Shown here in pieces: positions 1-6,365 of a DNA stretch of 8,382 bases; the first letter of the stretch is position 1, and the number at the start of each line of letters is the position of its first letter. Source of the DNA: JBLIAZ01 sp047632015 (GTDB lineage Bacteria; Bacteroidota; Bacteroidia; Flavobacteriales_C; GCA-002722245). The notes under the pieces were generated by a model, which saw nothing but the letters and a program-made list of their open reading frames with translations, did not search any database and was not told the origin of the DNA. Position numbers and translations under genes: made by a program. The stretch spans positions 1-8,382 of the forward strand of contig JBLIBC010000112.1 of assembly GCA_047632015.1 (NCBI GenBank), given 5' to 3'.

Positions 1-6
1 AGTGGT

Positions 7-1410
7 TTATTTTACTTTGTAAACTCCATATTCAATGTCACGGTTATCCCATACATTACTATCAAACATAAACTCAAGTTGAGGATTTTCATCCAAGGAT
101 TTTTTGGTGATTCCTCGCTCAACCACTGCGAACCAATTTTCCCATATGACAATGTCTCCTGATTTAAGTTGTTCAAGTGCTCCAGAGTTTAATTCAGTTC
201 TGACTGCAGGATCAAAATGATCAATGTTTAAGGCTTGACTCAAGTATGGGTCAATGAACACGAATCTTATTTTTTCCTTTGCATGTAGTGTTGGATGCTC
301 ATCAAAATAGTCAGCAATTTTTAAAGCGCATGTTTGACTCCCGGAAAGATTCAATGCCTTTTCCCATTTAGGAGCAGCAGGGTTAGAGGTGAAGGGAAAT
401 ACCAGCATGTAAATAAGTAAAAAACGTTGTAATATAATCCTTGGATATTTTTTGTTTTTAAAAAGTTCCTCCACTACAAAGTTGTAACCTATCAGCGCGA
501 TAATTGCCATTAGCGGAGCAATTCCTACAAAAACTCGTTTCAGCCCCATGGAATTGAAAATTCCTAAGTGCCAAAATAAGCTGTGTGCCACAAAAAAGGC
601 AACAAAACCTAACCCCACCAGCACTTGAGTTTCAAGTTGAATTGTTTTTTTAATGCTTTTCCAAACCATGGCAATGATGCCCAACCAAAATAAAATGTAA
701 ATAGGAACACCCACCACAAACATCAGTTGAGTCACAAAATGAGTAAGTTTTCCATTACCGTAATTATCGTTCATTTCAGCGTATGGTATTTTTGTAAATA
801 CCCAAAGTATGTCTTGATATACATGATACCCAGCTATAGAATATATGATGTGTCCTAAAGCCAAAAACGGAATAGCTTTCCATTGTTTTTTAAATGAAAA
901 CAACAGGCCAAATACCCCCACGATTATCAACCCCTCGGATCGAATGAATGGTAAAAAGGAAAGTAAAATTGCAGCTACAATATATTGTTTTTTTACAGCA
1001 AAATAGGTTCCTCCTATCACAAAAAAACCAAACAAAGGTTCCGTTAATCCTGAAAAAGTTAACAGGAAAAATAGTGGAGTGGCAATTAATATTATGGCAC
1101 TTAAAATGGCATTTTTAAGTTGAAGTTTTACCGCAGTTAAATACGTAAGGTATATGGTGAATAAGGAAACAAGTGCGTTAAATACTTTAATTCCTGCAAA
1201 ACCAAACTGTGCAAACGGACTACTTAATAAGGTAAAGAATGGTTTTGCCCAATGGTTAAAATATAATTCAGGATGAGCAGGAGCATGTTTTGCAAACAAG
1301 TAATGAAGGACACTGTCACCAACACCTCCCGTTCCGTTAAAATTAAGTAGGACAAAGGTACTCAGTAATACAAATAGCCCCAGTACAATGTATATGAGTT
1401 TTTGTTTCAT
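7..1410 (-). CDS. Polytopic membrane protein, GT-C-like (glycosyltransferase 39 / mannosyltransferase-like)
   Basis: A 467-residue integral membrane protein with about nine or ten hydrophobic segments between residues 5 and 340, followed by a soluble C-terminal domain (about 345-467). The first loop after the N-terminal membrane helix carries an acidic motif (G-D32-S) and a later W-A-K-P-F-F stretch; further on come T-E124-P and R157-S-E159-G. This layout (acidic first loop, many helices, soluble C-terminal domain) is that of GT-C fold glycosyltransferases, which use lipid-linked sugars at the outer face of the inner membrane. The acceptor and sugar cannot be told from the sequence. The ATG at 1410 is the natural start: it begins the first helix (M-K-Q-K-L-I-Y), and a TAnnTTTG box lies just five bases before it. 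The gene stands alone and is divergent from the cyclase gene. The family call is by pattern only; a membrane protein of unknown function is the fallback. Confidence 0.6.
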   Translation of the reverse strand: MKQKLIYIVLGLFVLLSTFVLLNFNGTGGVGDSVLHYLFAKHAPAHPELYFNHWAKPFFTLLSSPFAQFGFAGIKVFNALVSLFTIYLTYLTAVKLQLKNAILSAIILIATPLFFLLTFSGLTEPLFGFFVIGGTYFAVKKQYIVAAILLSFLPFIRSEGLIIVGVFGLLFSFKKQWKAIPFLALGHIIYSIAGYHVYQDILWVFTKIPYAEMNDNYGNGKLTHFVTQLMFVVGVPIYILFWLGIIAMVWKSIKKTIQLETQVLVGLGFVAFFVAHSLFWHLGIFNSMGLKRVFVGIAPLMAIIALIGYNFVVEELFKNKKYPRIILQRFLLIYMLVFPFTSNPAAPKWEKALNLSGSQTCALKIADYFDEHPTLHAKEKIRFVFIDPYLSQALNIDHFDPAVRTELNSGALEQLKSGDIVIWENWFAVVERGITKKSLDENPQLEFMFDSNVWDNRDIEYGVYKVK

Positions 1411-1414
1411 CCCA

Positions 1415-1422
1415 CAAACTTA
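1415..1422 (-). promoter_or_regulatory. Bacteroidota -7 box for the minus-strand membrane protein gene
   Basis: Read on the minus strand the sequence is TAAGTTTG, an exact match to the Bacteroidota TAnnTTTG consensus. A TTG on the same strand lies about 24 bases further upstream, within the 1436-1450 palindrome, slightly farther than usual for the -33 element. The box ends five bases before the ATG, so transcription would start at or next to the start codon. Confidence 0.5.
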
Positions 1423-1435
1423 ATGAAATAGCTTG

Positions 1436-1450
1436 TTTGCCTAAGGCAAA
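1436..1450. promoter_or_regulatory. Perfect 15-bp palindrome in the divergent promoter region (candidate operator)
   Basis: TTTGCC-TAA-GGCAAA is an exact inverted repeat with 6-bp arms and a 3-base centre. It sits between the two divergent -7 boxes (1415-1422 minus and 1466-1473 plus). Each arm gives a TTTG on one strand, so each could serve as the -33 element of one promoter, with spacers of about 24 and 26 bases (usual range roughly 17-23). It could equally be a dimeric regulator site. No known regulator consensus was recognised. Confidence 0.4.
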
Positions 1451-1465
1451 ACACTTGTAATTCTG

Positions 1466-1473
1466 TAACTTTG
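1466..1473 (+). promoter_or_regulatory. Bacteroidota -7 box for the cyclase-hisHA run
   Basis: TAACTTTG matches TAnnTTTG exactly and lies 15 bases before the ATG at 1489, implying a very short leader. No other strong promoter is seen before hisH or hisA, so this one may drive the whole plus-strand run. Confidence 0.5.
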
Positions 1474-1488
1474 CAATAACTAAAACTA

Positions 1489-3120
1489 ATGGGGGATTTA
1501 CAGCTTATATTATTGAATCAATCAACGGAACCGTTCTGGTATTCTTGGTGGTTTGTAATGGTACTAGTTTTTTTAGTTTCAGGTCCTATATTTTATTTTT
1601 CAAGGGTTTCTTTTTTTGAGCGTCAGCAAAAATTACTGGAGGAAAAAATAAAAATAAGAACAGAGGAAGTAGAAAAACAGAAAGCTGCGTTGGAGGAGCA
1701 AAAGCGTTTGTTACAGGAAGAACTTCATAGGGATGAAAAATTGTTGCTGAACATGCTCCCTCGAAATGTAGCTAAAGAAATCATAGAAACGGGAAAAGCT
1801 GCACCAAAAAATTATCAGTCAGCATCGGTAATGTTTGTAGATTTTAAAAATTTCACAAAAATTTCCGAAAACTTACGACCAACTGAACTAATTGCGGAAT
1901 TAGACGATTCATTCGCGCATTTTGATGATATCGTTGATAAATACAACGTAGAAAAAATTAAAACCTCAGGAGATGCTTACATGTGTGTAGGTGGGATTCC
2001 AGAAAGAAACCGAACGCATCCTGTTGATTGCGTTCTTGCAGGAATGGATTTCTTGAAATACATCGAGGAGAAGAAGAAAAAAAGAGAAGGGAGTGATAAA
2101 CCGCTTTGGGAACTGAGAGTAGGTATTCACACAGGTGAATTAGTAGCAGGAGTTATCGGTAAAAAGAAGTTTTTGTATGACGTTTGGGGTGATACCGTAA
2201 ACATTGCCTCCAGAATGGAAGGTAGTGGGGAAGCAGGTAAAATCAATATTTCCGAGGCAACCTTTAATAAAATCAAACAATATTTTGATTGTGAGTACCG
2301 AGGGAAATTTGAAGTAAAAAACAAAGGAAAAATTGACATGTATTATGTCAAGCGAATTAAGCGTCTGTACAGTGCAGACAAAGAAGGGTGGGAAGCGAAC
2401 AGGAAATTAAGAGATCATTTAAATTTCAATGTTTACGGTGAAATTGGTTACCGTAACGTAAAAAAATTCATGCTTGCTAAATTGAAAAATGAGTTACCTG
2501 ACGGGTTGCATTATCATGGATTACATCATACGATTGATGTGATAAATGCTGCTGAAAGGATAGCTAAAGGTGAAGATGTGGATAAGGCGGAGAAAATGCT
2601 TATTAAAGTAGCTGCGTTGTTTCATGATTCAGGATTTTTAAGAAAGTACGCTGGTAATGAACCAGAAGGTGTAAATCTTGCCAGAGAAATATTACCCAAG
2701 TATGGTTTTACTAACAAGCAAGTTAAGCGGATTGAAGGAATGATCATGTCAACGACTATCCCTCAAAACCCTACCAATATCCTTGAGGAAATTATGTGTG
2801 ATGCTGATTTAGATTACTTGGGCAGAAGCAAAGAAGAGTTTTACACGATCTCCGATTCTTTGAAACGAGAGTTGTTAGAACATGGAGTTTTAAAAAATGA
2901 TGAAGATTGGGATCCTATTCAAGTTAATTTTTTAACTCAACACAGGTTTTTTACTCAAACAGCAGTACAGTATAGGAGAAGCAACAAGGTGGACAGGATG
3001 GATGAAATTAAGGCAAAATTAGCCTTGAAAGCGAAAGGAAAAGAAAGTAAAAAGAATAACCAAGAAGGCATACAAGAGGAAGTACAAGAAAGTAGCTCAG
3101 AAAATAAAGAAGAAAATTAG
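1489..3120 (+). CDS. Membrane-anchored class III adenylate cyclase fused to an HD-type phosphohydrolase domain
   Basis: This 543-residue protein has one membrane helix (about 17-38), a charged coiled coil (42-85), a cyclase signalling helix (L-L-L-N-M-L-P, 85-91), a class III cyclase domain (about 110-290), an HD domain (about 335-450) and a Lys/Glu-rich tail (505-543). Metal ligands D118 (V-D-F) and D162 (S-G-D-A-Y) and catalytic N238/R242 (N-I-A-S-R-M) are present. The base-selecting pair is K158 (K-I-K-T) and D231 (Y-D-V-W-G), as in adenylyl rather than guanylyl cyclases, so cAMP is the expected product. The HD part has Y-H-G-L-H-H (342-347), H379-D380 and C-D438-A-D440, resembling cyclic nucleotide phosphodiesterases; its substrate is inferred. 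The P-F-W-Y-S-W-W-F segment (15-22) is what usually joins a Y_Y_Y/propeller sensor to its membrane helix, but no sensor precedes it: an in-frame TAA at 1477-1479 closes the frame. It ends four bases before hisH. Confidence 0.85.
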   Translation: MGDLQLILLNQSTEPFWYSWWFVMVLVFLVSGPIFYFSRVSFFERQQKLLEEKIKIRTEEVEKQKAALEEQKRLLQEELHRDEKLLLNMLPRNVAKEIIETGKAAPKNYQSASVMFVDFKNFTKISENLRPTELIAELDDSFAHFDDIVDKYNVEKIKTSGDAYMCVGGIPERNRTHPVDCVLAGMDFLKYIEEKKKKREGSDKPLWELRVGIHTGELVAGVIGKKKFLYDVWGDTVNIASRMEGSGEAGKINISEATFNKIKQYFDCEYRGKFEVKNKGKIDMYYVKRIKRLYSADKEGWEANRKLRDHLNFNVYGEIGYRNVKKFMLAKLKNELPDGLHYHGLHHTIDVINAAERIAKGEDVDKAEKMLIKVAALFHDSGFLRKYAGNEPEGVNLAREILPKYGFTNKQVKRIEGMIMSTTIPQNPTNILEEIMCDADLDYLGRSKEEFYTISDSLKRELLEHGVLKNDEDWDPIQVNFLTQHRFFTQTAVQYRRSNKVDRMDEIKAKLALKAKGKESKKNNQEGIQEEVQESSSENKEEN

Positions 3121-3124
3121 CATA

Positions 3125-3709
3125 ATGAAACTAGTAATTATTGATTATGGAGCTGGTAATGTTCAAAGTGTAAAGTACGCTTTAAACCGGTTAGGAATTG
3201 AAGCTGAATTAAGCAATGATCCCACCGTCATTAAATCGGCAGATAAAATTATATTTCCAGGTGTTGGAGCAGCTGCACCAGCTATGGAAGCATTAAAAGA
3301 AAACGGAATTGACAAACTTATTCCAACATTAACTCAGCCAGTATTAGGAATATGTTTGGGCATGCAATTAATGTGTTCTCATTCAGAGGAAGGTGATGTC
3401 CTAGGACTAGGAATAATTGATGCCAACGTGCAAAAATTTACAGGAGATGAAAAAATACCGCACATGGGCTGGAACAACGTAAGCAAGTTAAAATCGCCAC
3501 TATTTGACGGTTTCAATGAGGATAACCAATTGTATTTTGTGCACTCCTACTACGTGCCTGTAAATGAGTACACCATTGCTGAATGTAATTACATCAAAGG
3601 ATTCAGTGCGGCCATTCAAAAAGACAATTTTTACGCTTGTCAATTTCACCCTGAAAAGAGCGGTGATGTGGGCGAGCAATTATTAAAAAAATTCATTGCA
3701 TTACCATGA
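3125..3709 (+). CDS. hisH: Imidazole glycerol phosphate synthase, glutaminase subunit HisH
   Basis: HisH is the class I glutamine amidotransferase that releases ammonia from glutamine and passes it to HisF, which forms imidazole glycerol phosphate and AICAR in histidine biosynthesis. The 194-residue length is normal. The nucleophile C77 lies in G-I-C-L-G-M-Q, the rest of the triad is H175 and E177 in F-H-P-E-K-S-G, and the P-G-V-G-A loop (45-49) forms the oxyanion region. The N-terminus I-I-D-Y-G-A-G-N is typical. The start is four bases after the cyclase stop, and the stop overlaps the hisA start by an ATGA junction, so translation is probably coupled. Its obligate partner HisF is not encoded in the window. 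Confidence 0.96.
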   Translation: MKLVIIDYGAGNVQSVKYALNRLGIEAELSNDPTVIKSADKIIFPGVGAAAPAMEALKENGIDKLIPTLTQPVLGICLGMQLMCSHSEEGDVLGLGIIDANVQKFTGDEKIPHMGWNNVSKLKSPLFDGFNEDNQLYFVHSYYVPVNEYTIAECNYIKGFSAAIQKDNFYACQFHPEKSGDVGEQLLKKFIALP

Positions 3710-4425
3710 TTATCATACCAGCAATCGACATCATCGACGGAAAATGTGTTAGGTTAACAAAAGGTGATTACTCTCAAAAAACAACCTACAACGAAAACCC
3801 ATTAGAGGTTGCAAATATGTTTGAAGACGCAGGGTTTTCGCACTTGCACTTAGTGGATTTAGACGGAGCAAAAAGTGGGCACATTGTCAATCATCAAGTA
3901 TTAAAAACAATCACTAGCAATACGTCCTTAAAAGTTGATTTTGGAGGAGGTGTAAAAACCAACGAAGACATAACCTTGGCTTTTGAATGTGGAGCACAGC
4001 AAATTACAGGAGGCAGCATAGCAGCCAAAAATCCTGAAATCATGTCCGAATGGATAGCAAAATACGGCGCCGAAAAAATAATTCTAGGTGCAGACGTCCA
4101 CGATAAAAAGATTGCAGTAGGAGGGTGGCTTGAAACCACTTCCTTGGATTTATTTGACTTTCTAAAAGACTACCGAGCAAAAGGAATCGAGTACGTGATA
4201 TGCACCGACATATCCAAAGACGGCCTGTTACAAGGAAGCGCCAACGAATTGTATGAGGAAATCATGATCGCCTTCCCAGGCATCAAATTAGTAGCAAGCG
4301 GAGGAGTCACCACCGAAGACGACCTGATCAAACTACAAGAAATAGGAGTTTACGGAGCAATAGTAGGAAAAGCGATATACGAAGGCCGAATCAGCCTCGA
4401 GACCCTAAAAAAGTACCACAATTAA
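3706..4425 (+). CDS. hisA: ProFAR isomerase HisA
   Basis: HisA is 1-(5-phosphoribosyl)-5-[(5-phosphoribosylamino)methylideneamino]imidazole-4-carboxamide isomerase, the Amadori step of histidine biosynthesis that makes the HisF substrate. The 239-residue (beta/alpha)8 barrel is full length. The catalytic acid/base residues are D8 (P-A-I-D) and D130 (L-G-A-D), with T-D-I near 167-169. The two phosphate sites are F-G-G-G-V (79-83) and A-S-G-G-V (197-201), and G-K-A follows at 221-223. The ATG overlaps the hisH stop (ATGA). After hisA the run ends: hisF and hisI do not follow, and the next gene is a tRNA. The last third uses more C-ending codons than the cyclase gene; no break in reading accompanies this. 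Confidence 0.96.
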   Translation: MIIIPAIDIIDGKCVRLTKGDYSQKTTYNENPLEVANMFEDAGFSHLHLVDLDGAKSGHIVNHQVLKTITSNTSLKVDFGGGVKTNEDITLAFECGAQQITGGSIAAKNPEIMSEWIAKYGAEKIILGADVHDKKIAVGGWLETTSLDLFDFLKDYRAKGIEYVICTDISKDGLLQGSANELYEEIMIAFPGIKLVASGGVTTEDDLIKLQEIGVYGAIVGKAIYEGRISLETLKKYHN

Positions 4426-4476
4426 GATTCCTAACTAGAATTCAAGTTTCAAGCACAAAGAATTAAAAAAAGATAC

Positions 4477-4484
4477 TATCTTTG
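4477..4484 (+). promoter_or_regulatory. Bacteroidota -7 box for tRNA-Arg
   Basis: TATCTTTG matches TAnnTTTG. It lies 24 bases before the mature tRNA 5' end, leaving a short leader. A clear -33 TTG was not found at the expected distance. Confidence 0.5.
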
Positions 4485-4508
4485 CGCCAAGTAATTTATT
4501 ACGATAAC

Positions 4509-4582
4509 GGTTCAGTAGCTCAGCTGGATAGAGCATCTCCCTTCTAAGGAGAGGGTCCTAGGTTCGAATCCTAGCTGGATCA
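4509..4582 (+). tRNA. tRNA-Arg (anticodon TCT)
   Basis: The 74-base cloverleaf folds fully. The acceptor stem is GGTTCAG (4509-4515) with CTGGATC (4575-4581), including two G-T pairs. The D stem is GCTC/GAGC. The anticodon stem is TCTCC/GGAGA with loop CTTCTAA, placing anticodon TCT at 4543-4545, which reads AGA. The T stem is CTAGG/CCTAG with loop TTCGAAT. The discriminator base is A4582. The 3' CCA is not encoded (the DNA continues CACAAAA), so it must be added after transcription. Confidence 0.96.
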
Positions 4583-4590
4583 CAAAACAA

Positions 4591-4619
4591 AGAAAACCCT
4601 TGCTAGTCAAGGGTTTTCT
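4591..4619 (+). terminator. Intrinsic terminator after tRNA-Arg
   Basis: A perfect 11-bp stem, AGAAAACCCTT pairing with AAGGGTTTTCT, encloses a 7-base loop (GCTAGTC) and is followed by GTTTTTG. It starts nine bases after the tRNA. The other side is also T-rich when read on the minus strand, so it may also stop transcripts arriving from the 4808-6905 cassette. Confidence 0.8.
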
Positions 4620-4807
4620 GTTTTTGAATATTTTTCAATTATTGTAAGGTGCTGATTTACAGTGTTGATTGGTTCGAATTCCCGTTAGGATAGTAGACGG
4701 GATTGTTAAACTAATTTTCGTTTTAATCCCTTTATAACACTTGTTTGTAGGAGGTTTGAATCCAAATTATTTACTGATACGAGAAACTTCAGACATACTT
4801 TGTTTTT
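4620..4807. other. Non-coding stretch with two T-arm-like sequences
   Basis: No coding frame is convincing here. GGTTCGAATTCCC at 4671-4683 and GGTTTGAATCC at 4753-4763 resemble the T-loop and 3' part of tRNAs, including that of the tRNA-Arg just upstream (GGTTCGAATCC). Neither has the pairing 5' T-stem strand, so neither is a tRNA. A 6-bp inverted repeat, TCCCGT (4680-4685) with ACGGGA (4697-4702), spans an 11-base loop. This interval separates the histidine/tRNA region from the minus-strand cassette. Confidence 0.35.
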
Positions 4808-5230
4808 CTACTGTTCTTTCTTTGCCTTTCGAACTTTATGCATTATTGCAAGGTTGTTAAGAAAGGGAATGAAGCTATATGGTCCAAAATCTTCATCAGC
4901 TCGGGGAATTGGATGTACTTCAATGTTTGGATCAAGGGTAGCAATGTATTGTACCATTTCGTCTCTTTGATCGTCCGGTAATCCACCTCCAATTGCAATA
5001 AAATCTATTGACTCTCCTTCAATTATTTCTTTGATCTTTTCCTTTGAATTACTGGCAATTACATTTCTGCCATATCTTTCCCATTCCTCAACTAGTACAT
5101 CTAAAGTGGACTGTAATCTTCCTATTGCTAATATTCTTGGTTCCATCTGTTTTTCTGTTTTAGTTTTATTCTTTGTGGAGCACCCAATGAGGATGACTCC
5201 CAAAATAAGAATTACAATGTTCTTTTTCAT
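4808..5230 (-). CDS. Lipoprotein with a receiver-like fold lacking the phospho-acceptor Asp
   Basis: The 140-residue protein begins with a lipoprotein signal (M-K-K, hydrophobic core, L-I-G-C with Cys17 the lipidated residue) and a short K/T-rich linker to about residue 30. Residues 31-108 alternate beta and alpha elements in the order seen in CheY-type receivers: R-I-L-A-I-G, a helix, R-N-V-I-A-S, a helix, I-D-F-I-A-I-G-G-G-L-P, a helix, I-E-V-H-P-I. The conserved L-P after the third strand is present, but the position of the phosphorylated Asp is Gly81 and the acidic pair after strand one is absent, so phosphorylation is not expected. The remaining C-terminus is basic. It is the last gene of the cassette, three bases after the OsmC gene. 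The function is unknown; the receiver comparison is by pattern. Confidence 0.65.
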   Translation of the reverse strand: MKKNIVILILGVILIGCSTKNKTKTEKQMEPRILAIGRLQSTLDVLVEEWERYGRNVIASNSKEKIKEIIEGESIDFIAIGGGLPDDQRDEMVQYIATLDPNIEVHPIPRADEDFGPYSFIPFLNNLAIMHKVRKAKKEQ

Positions 5231-5233
5231 TGA

Positions 5234-5644
5234 TTATAATTTTTCAAATTCCATTTCTACTGGTTGTTCCAATAGTTTTGAAATTGGACATTTTGATCCT
5301 ATGATTAGTAAACGATCAATCTGAGAGCTTTCCAATTGGTTTTCGAATCCGACAGCTTTGACCATTTTTTTTATCCTTTTACCATCAACAAGTTTTTCTT
5401 TTAATTTTACATCGACACTTATTTTACCCACTTCCCAACCCTTGTTCTTGGCATACATTTTTATTGTTATAGCGGTGCAAGAAGCCAATGCTGATAGTAA
5501 GTACTGAGCAGGATTTGGATAACTGTCAGACCCGCCTAAAGATTCTGGTTCGTCTACCATTATGGTGTGATTGGTTGTGTTCAATTCTACCAAGTAGTTT
5601 TTCTCACCTAAAAATCCTTTTACGTTTAGGGTATCTTTCATCAT
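5234..5644 (-). CDS. OsmC/Ohr family thiol-dependent peroxidase-like protein
   Basis: A 136-residue OsmC-fold protein. The two conserved redox cysteines are C56 in A-S-C-T-A-I-T-I, at the head of the long central helix, and C119 in S-K-C-P-I-S-K-L-L. Members use this Cys pair to reduce organic hydroperoxides or related species in the cytoplasm; the YhfA-like branch is less well defined, and this sequence looks closer to that branch than to Ohr. Two consecutive ATGs begin the frame. The first, at 5644, overlaps the stop of the Fe-S gene (ATGA) and is preferred. It is three bases before the lipoprotein gene, so the three genes are almost certainly one transcript. Confidence 0.88.
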   Translation of the reverse strand: MMKDTLNVKGFLGEKNYLVELNTTNHTIMVDEPESLGGSDSYPNPAQYLLSALASCTAITIKMYAKNKGWEVGKISVDVKLKEKLVDGKRIKKMVKAVGFENQLESSQIDRLLIIGSKCPISKLLEQPVEMEFEKL

Positions 5645-5862
5645 AATTCGTTGTTATCATTAAGGGTGTAACTTAGTGCTCCTGAAGGACATTTGCTTAT
5701 TTGGGCTTTTAACGCTTCAGATGATGCGTTTTCTATTTTTACCCATGGTCTTTCTCGAGGGTTGTATACTTTAGGCAATGTTCTTACGCATACACCTGCA
5801 TGGCTACATTTTGATTGATCCCAATGGATGGTTAAATCTTCGTTTTTATACTGTGTTTTCAA
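5641..5862 (-). CDS. Small (4Fe-4S) mono-cluster protein, YjdI-like, with a TTG start
   Basis: A 73-residue protein of the divergent mono-cluster ferredoxin-like family (Fer4_19 / YjdI). Visible features are C19-S-H21-A-G-V-C25, the P-x-V-Y-N-P-R-E-R-P-W segment (30-40) and C58-P-S-G-A-L. Only three cysteines are present, so His21 is a possible fourth ligand. There is no ATG in the frame. The frame opens after a TAA at 5877-5875, and the only usable start is the TTG at 5862-5860, giving M-K-T-Q-Y-K just ahead of the domain. The stop overlaps the OsmC start (ATGA). Pairing of such proteins with OsmC suggests electron transfer or cluster sensing in peroxide or thiol stress, which is inference. 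Confidence 0.85.
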   Translation of the reverse strand: MKTQYKNEDLTIHWDQSKCSHAGVCVRTLPKVYNPRERPWVKIENASSEALKAQISKCPSGALSYTLNDNNEL

Positions 5863-5912
5863 AATATTTAAAATTTAAGGTTTGAAATCAAATTAGGTCT
5901 TGTCTGACGTGT

Positions 5913-6290
5913 TTATCTAAACTTAAGTATTGATTTGTACGATTCTTTATTTGCGAAAAATAAGAAGTGATTCATTGCCATGCAAATAAAAGCTCCTGCA
6001 ATTCCAGAAGGATCTAAGAAAAGGTGAAACCAAAAAGCGTTCAGTAAAACTGGGAAAAGTAATACTAGCGCTAATCGTTGAAATACATTAATCAACAACA
6101 TTAATCCAGTTACGATTTCAATGATTGCCACTGCATACATTAAGTAGCCAGTTTTAAGTAATGCATTCATAAATTCATTTGCTTCTACTGGTAGGGGAGG
6201 TGTAGGCATAAATTGCAGGAACTTGTTTACTCCAAACACGAGTACTATTGATCCTAAAATAATTCTGATAATAAGTGATGTTTTTTTCAT
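5913..6290 (-). CDS. DoxX-like small membrane protein
   Basis: A 125-residue protein with four hydrophobic helices (about 5-25, 40-62, 67-85, 93-112). The first helix ends in G-V-N-K-F, and the fourth region has N-A-F-W-F-H, which fits the DoxX/DoxD-like superfamily of four-helix membrane proteins found in Bacteroidota. The frame stays open to 6332, but the 14 extra residues (M-I-C-A-D-F...) are not hydrophobic and unlike the family; the start at 6290 gives the usual M-K-K-T-S-L-I-I-R-I. DoxX relatives take part in membrane redox complexes handling thiols and oxidants in some bacteria; no substrate can be given here. It lies 75 bases after the Crp/Fnr gene and 50 bases before the Fe-S gene. 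Confidence 0.8.
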   Translation of the reverse strand: MKKTSLIIRIILGSIVLVFGVNKFLQFMPTPPLPVEANEFMNALLKTGYLMYAVAIIEIVTGLMLLINVFQRLALVLLFPVLLNAFWFHLFLDPSGIAGAFICMAMNHFLFFANKESYKSILKFR

Positions 6291-6365
6291 TTGATATGAT
6301 TTTTGATTTATACAAAAGTCAGCACATATCACTTGTTATACATTCACATAGATGAAGAAATGAAG

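Noticed and set aside
2127..2339. 70-codon minus-strand open frame inside the cyclase gene
   Set aside because: It lies wholly within a well-supported domain on the other strand, and its product has no recognisable features.
3894..4139. 81-codon minus-strand open frame inside hisA
   Set aside because: Shadow of a conserved barrel enzyme; no promoter or protein features.
4680..4702. Terminator at the TCCCGT/ACGGGA inverted repeat
   Set aside because: The stem is only 6 bp with an 11-base loop and has no T-run after it on either strand.
5031..5324. 97-codon plus-strand open frame across the lipoprotein and OsmC genes
   Set aside because: It is antisense to two coupled genes and crosses their junction; nothing supports coding.
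6291..6332. Upstream ATG extension of the DoxX-like protein
   Set aside because: The added 14 residues are polar and unlike the family; the start at 6290 gives a normal N-terminus ahead of helix one.
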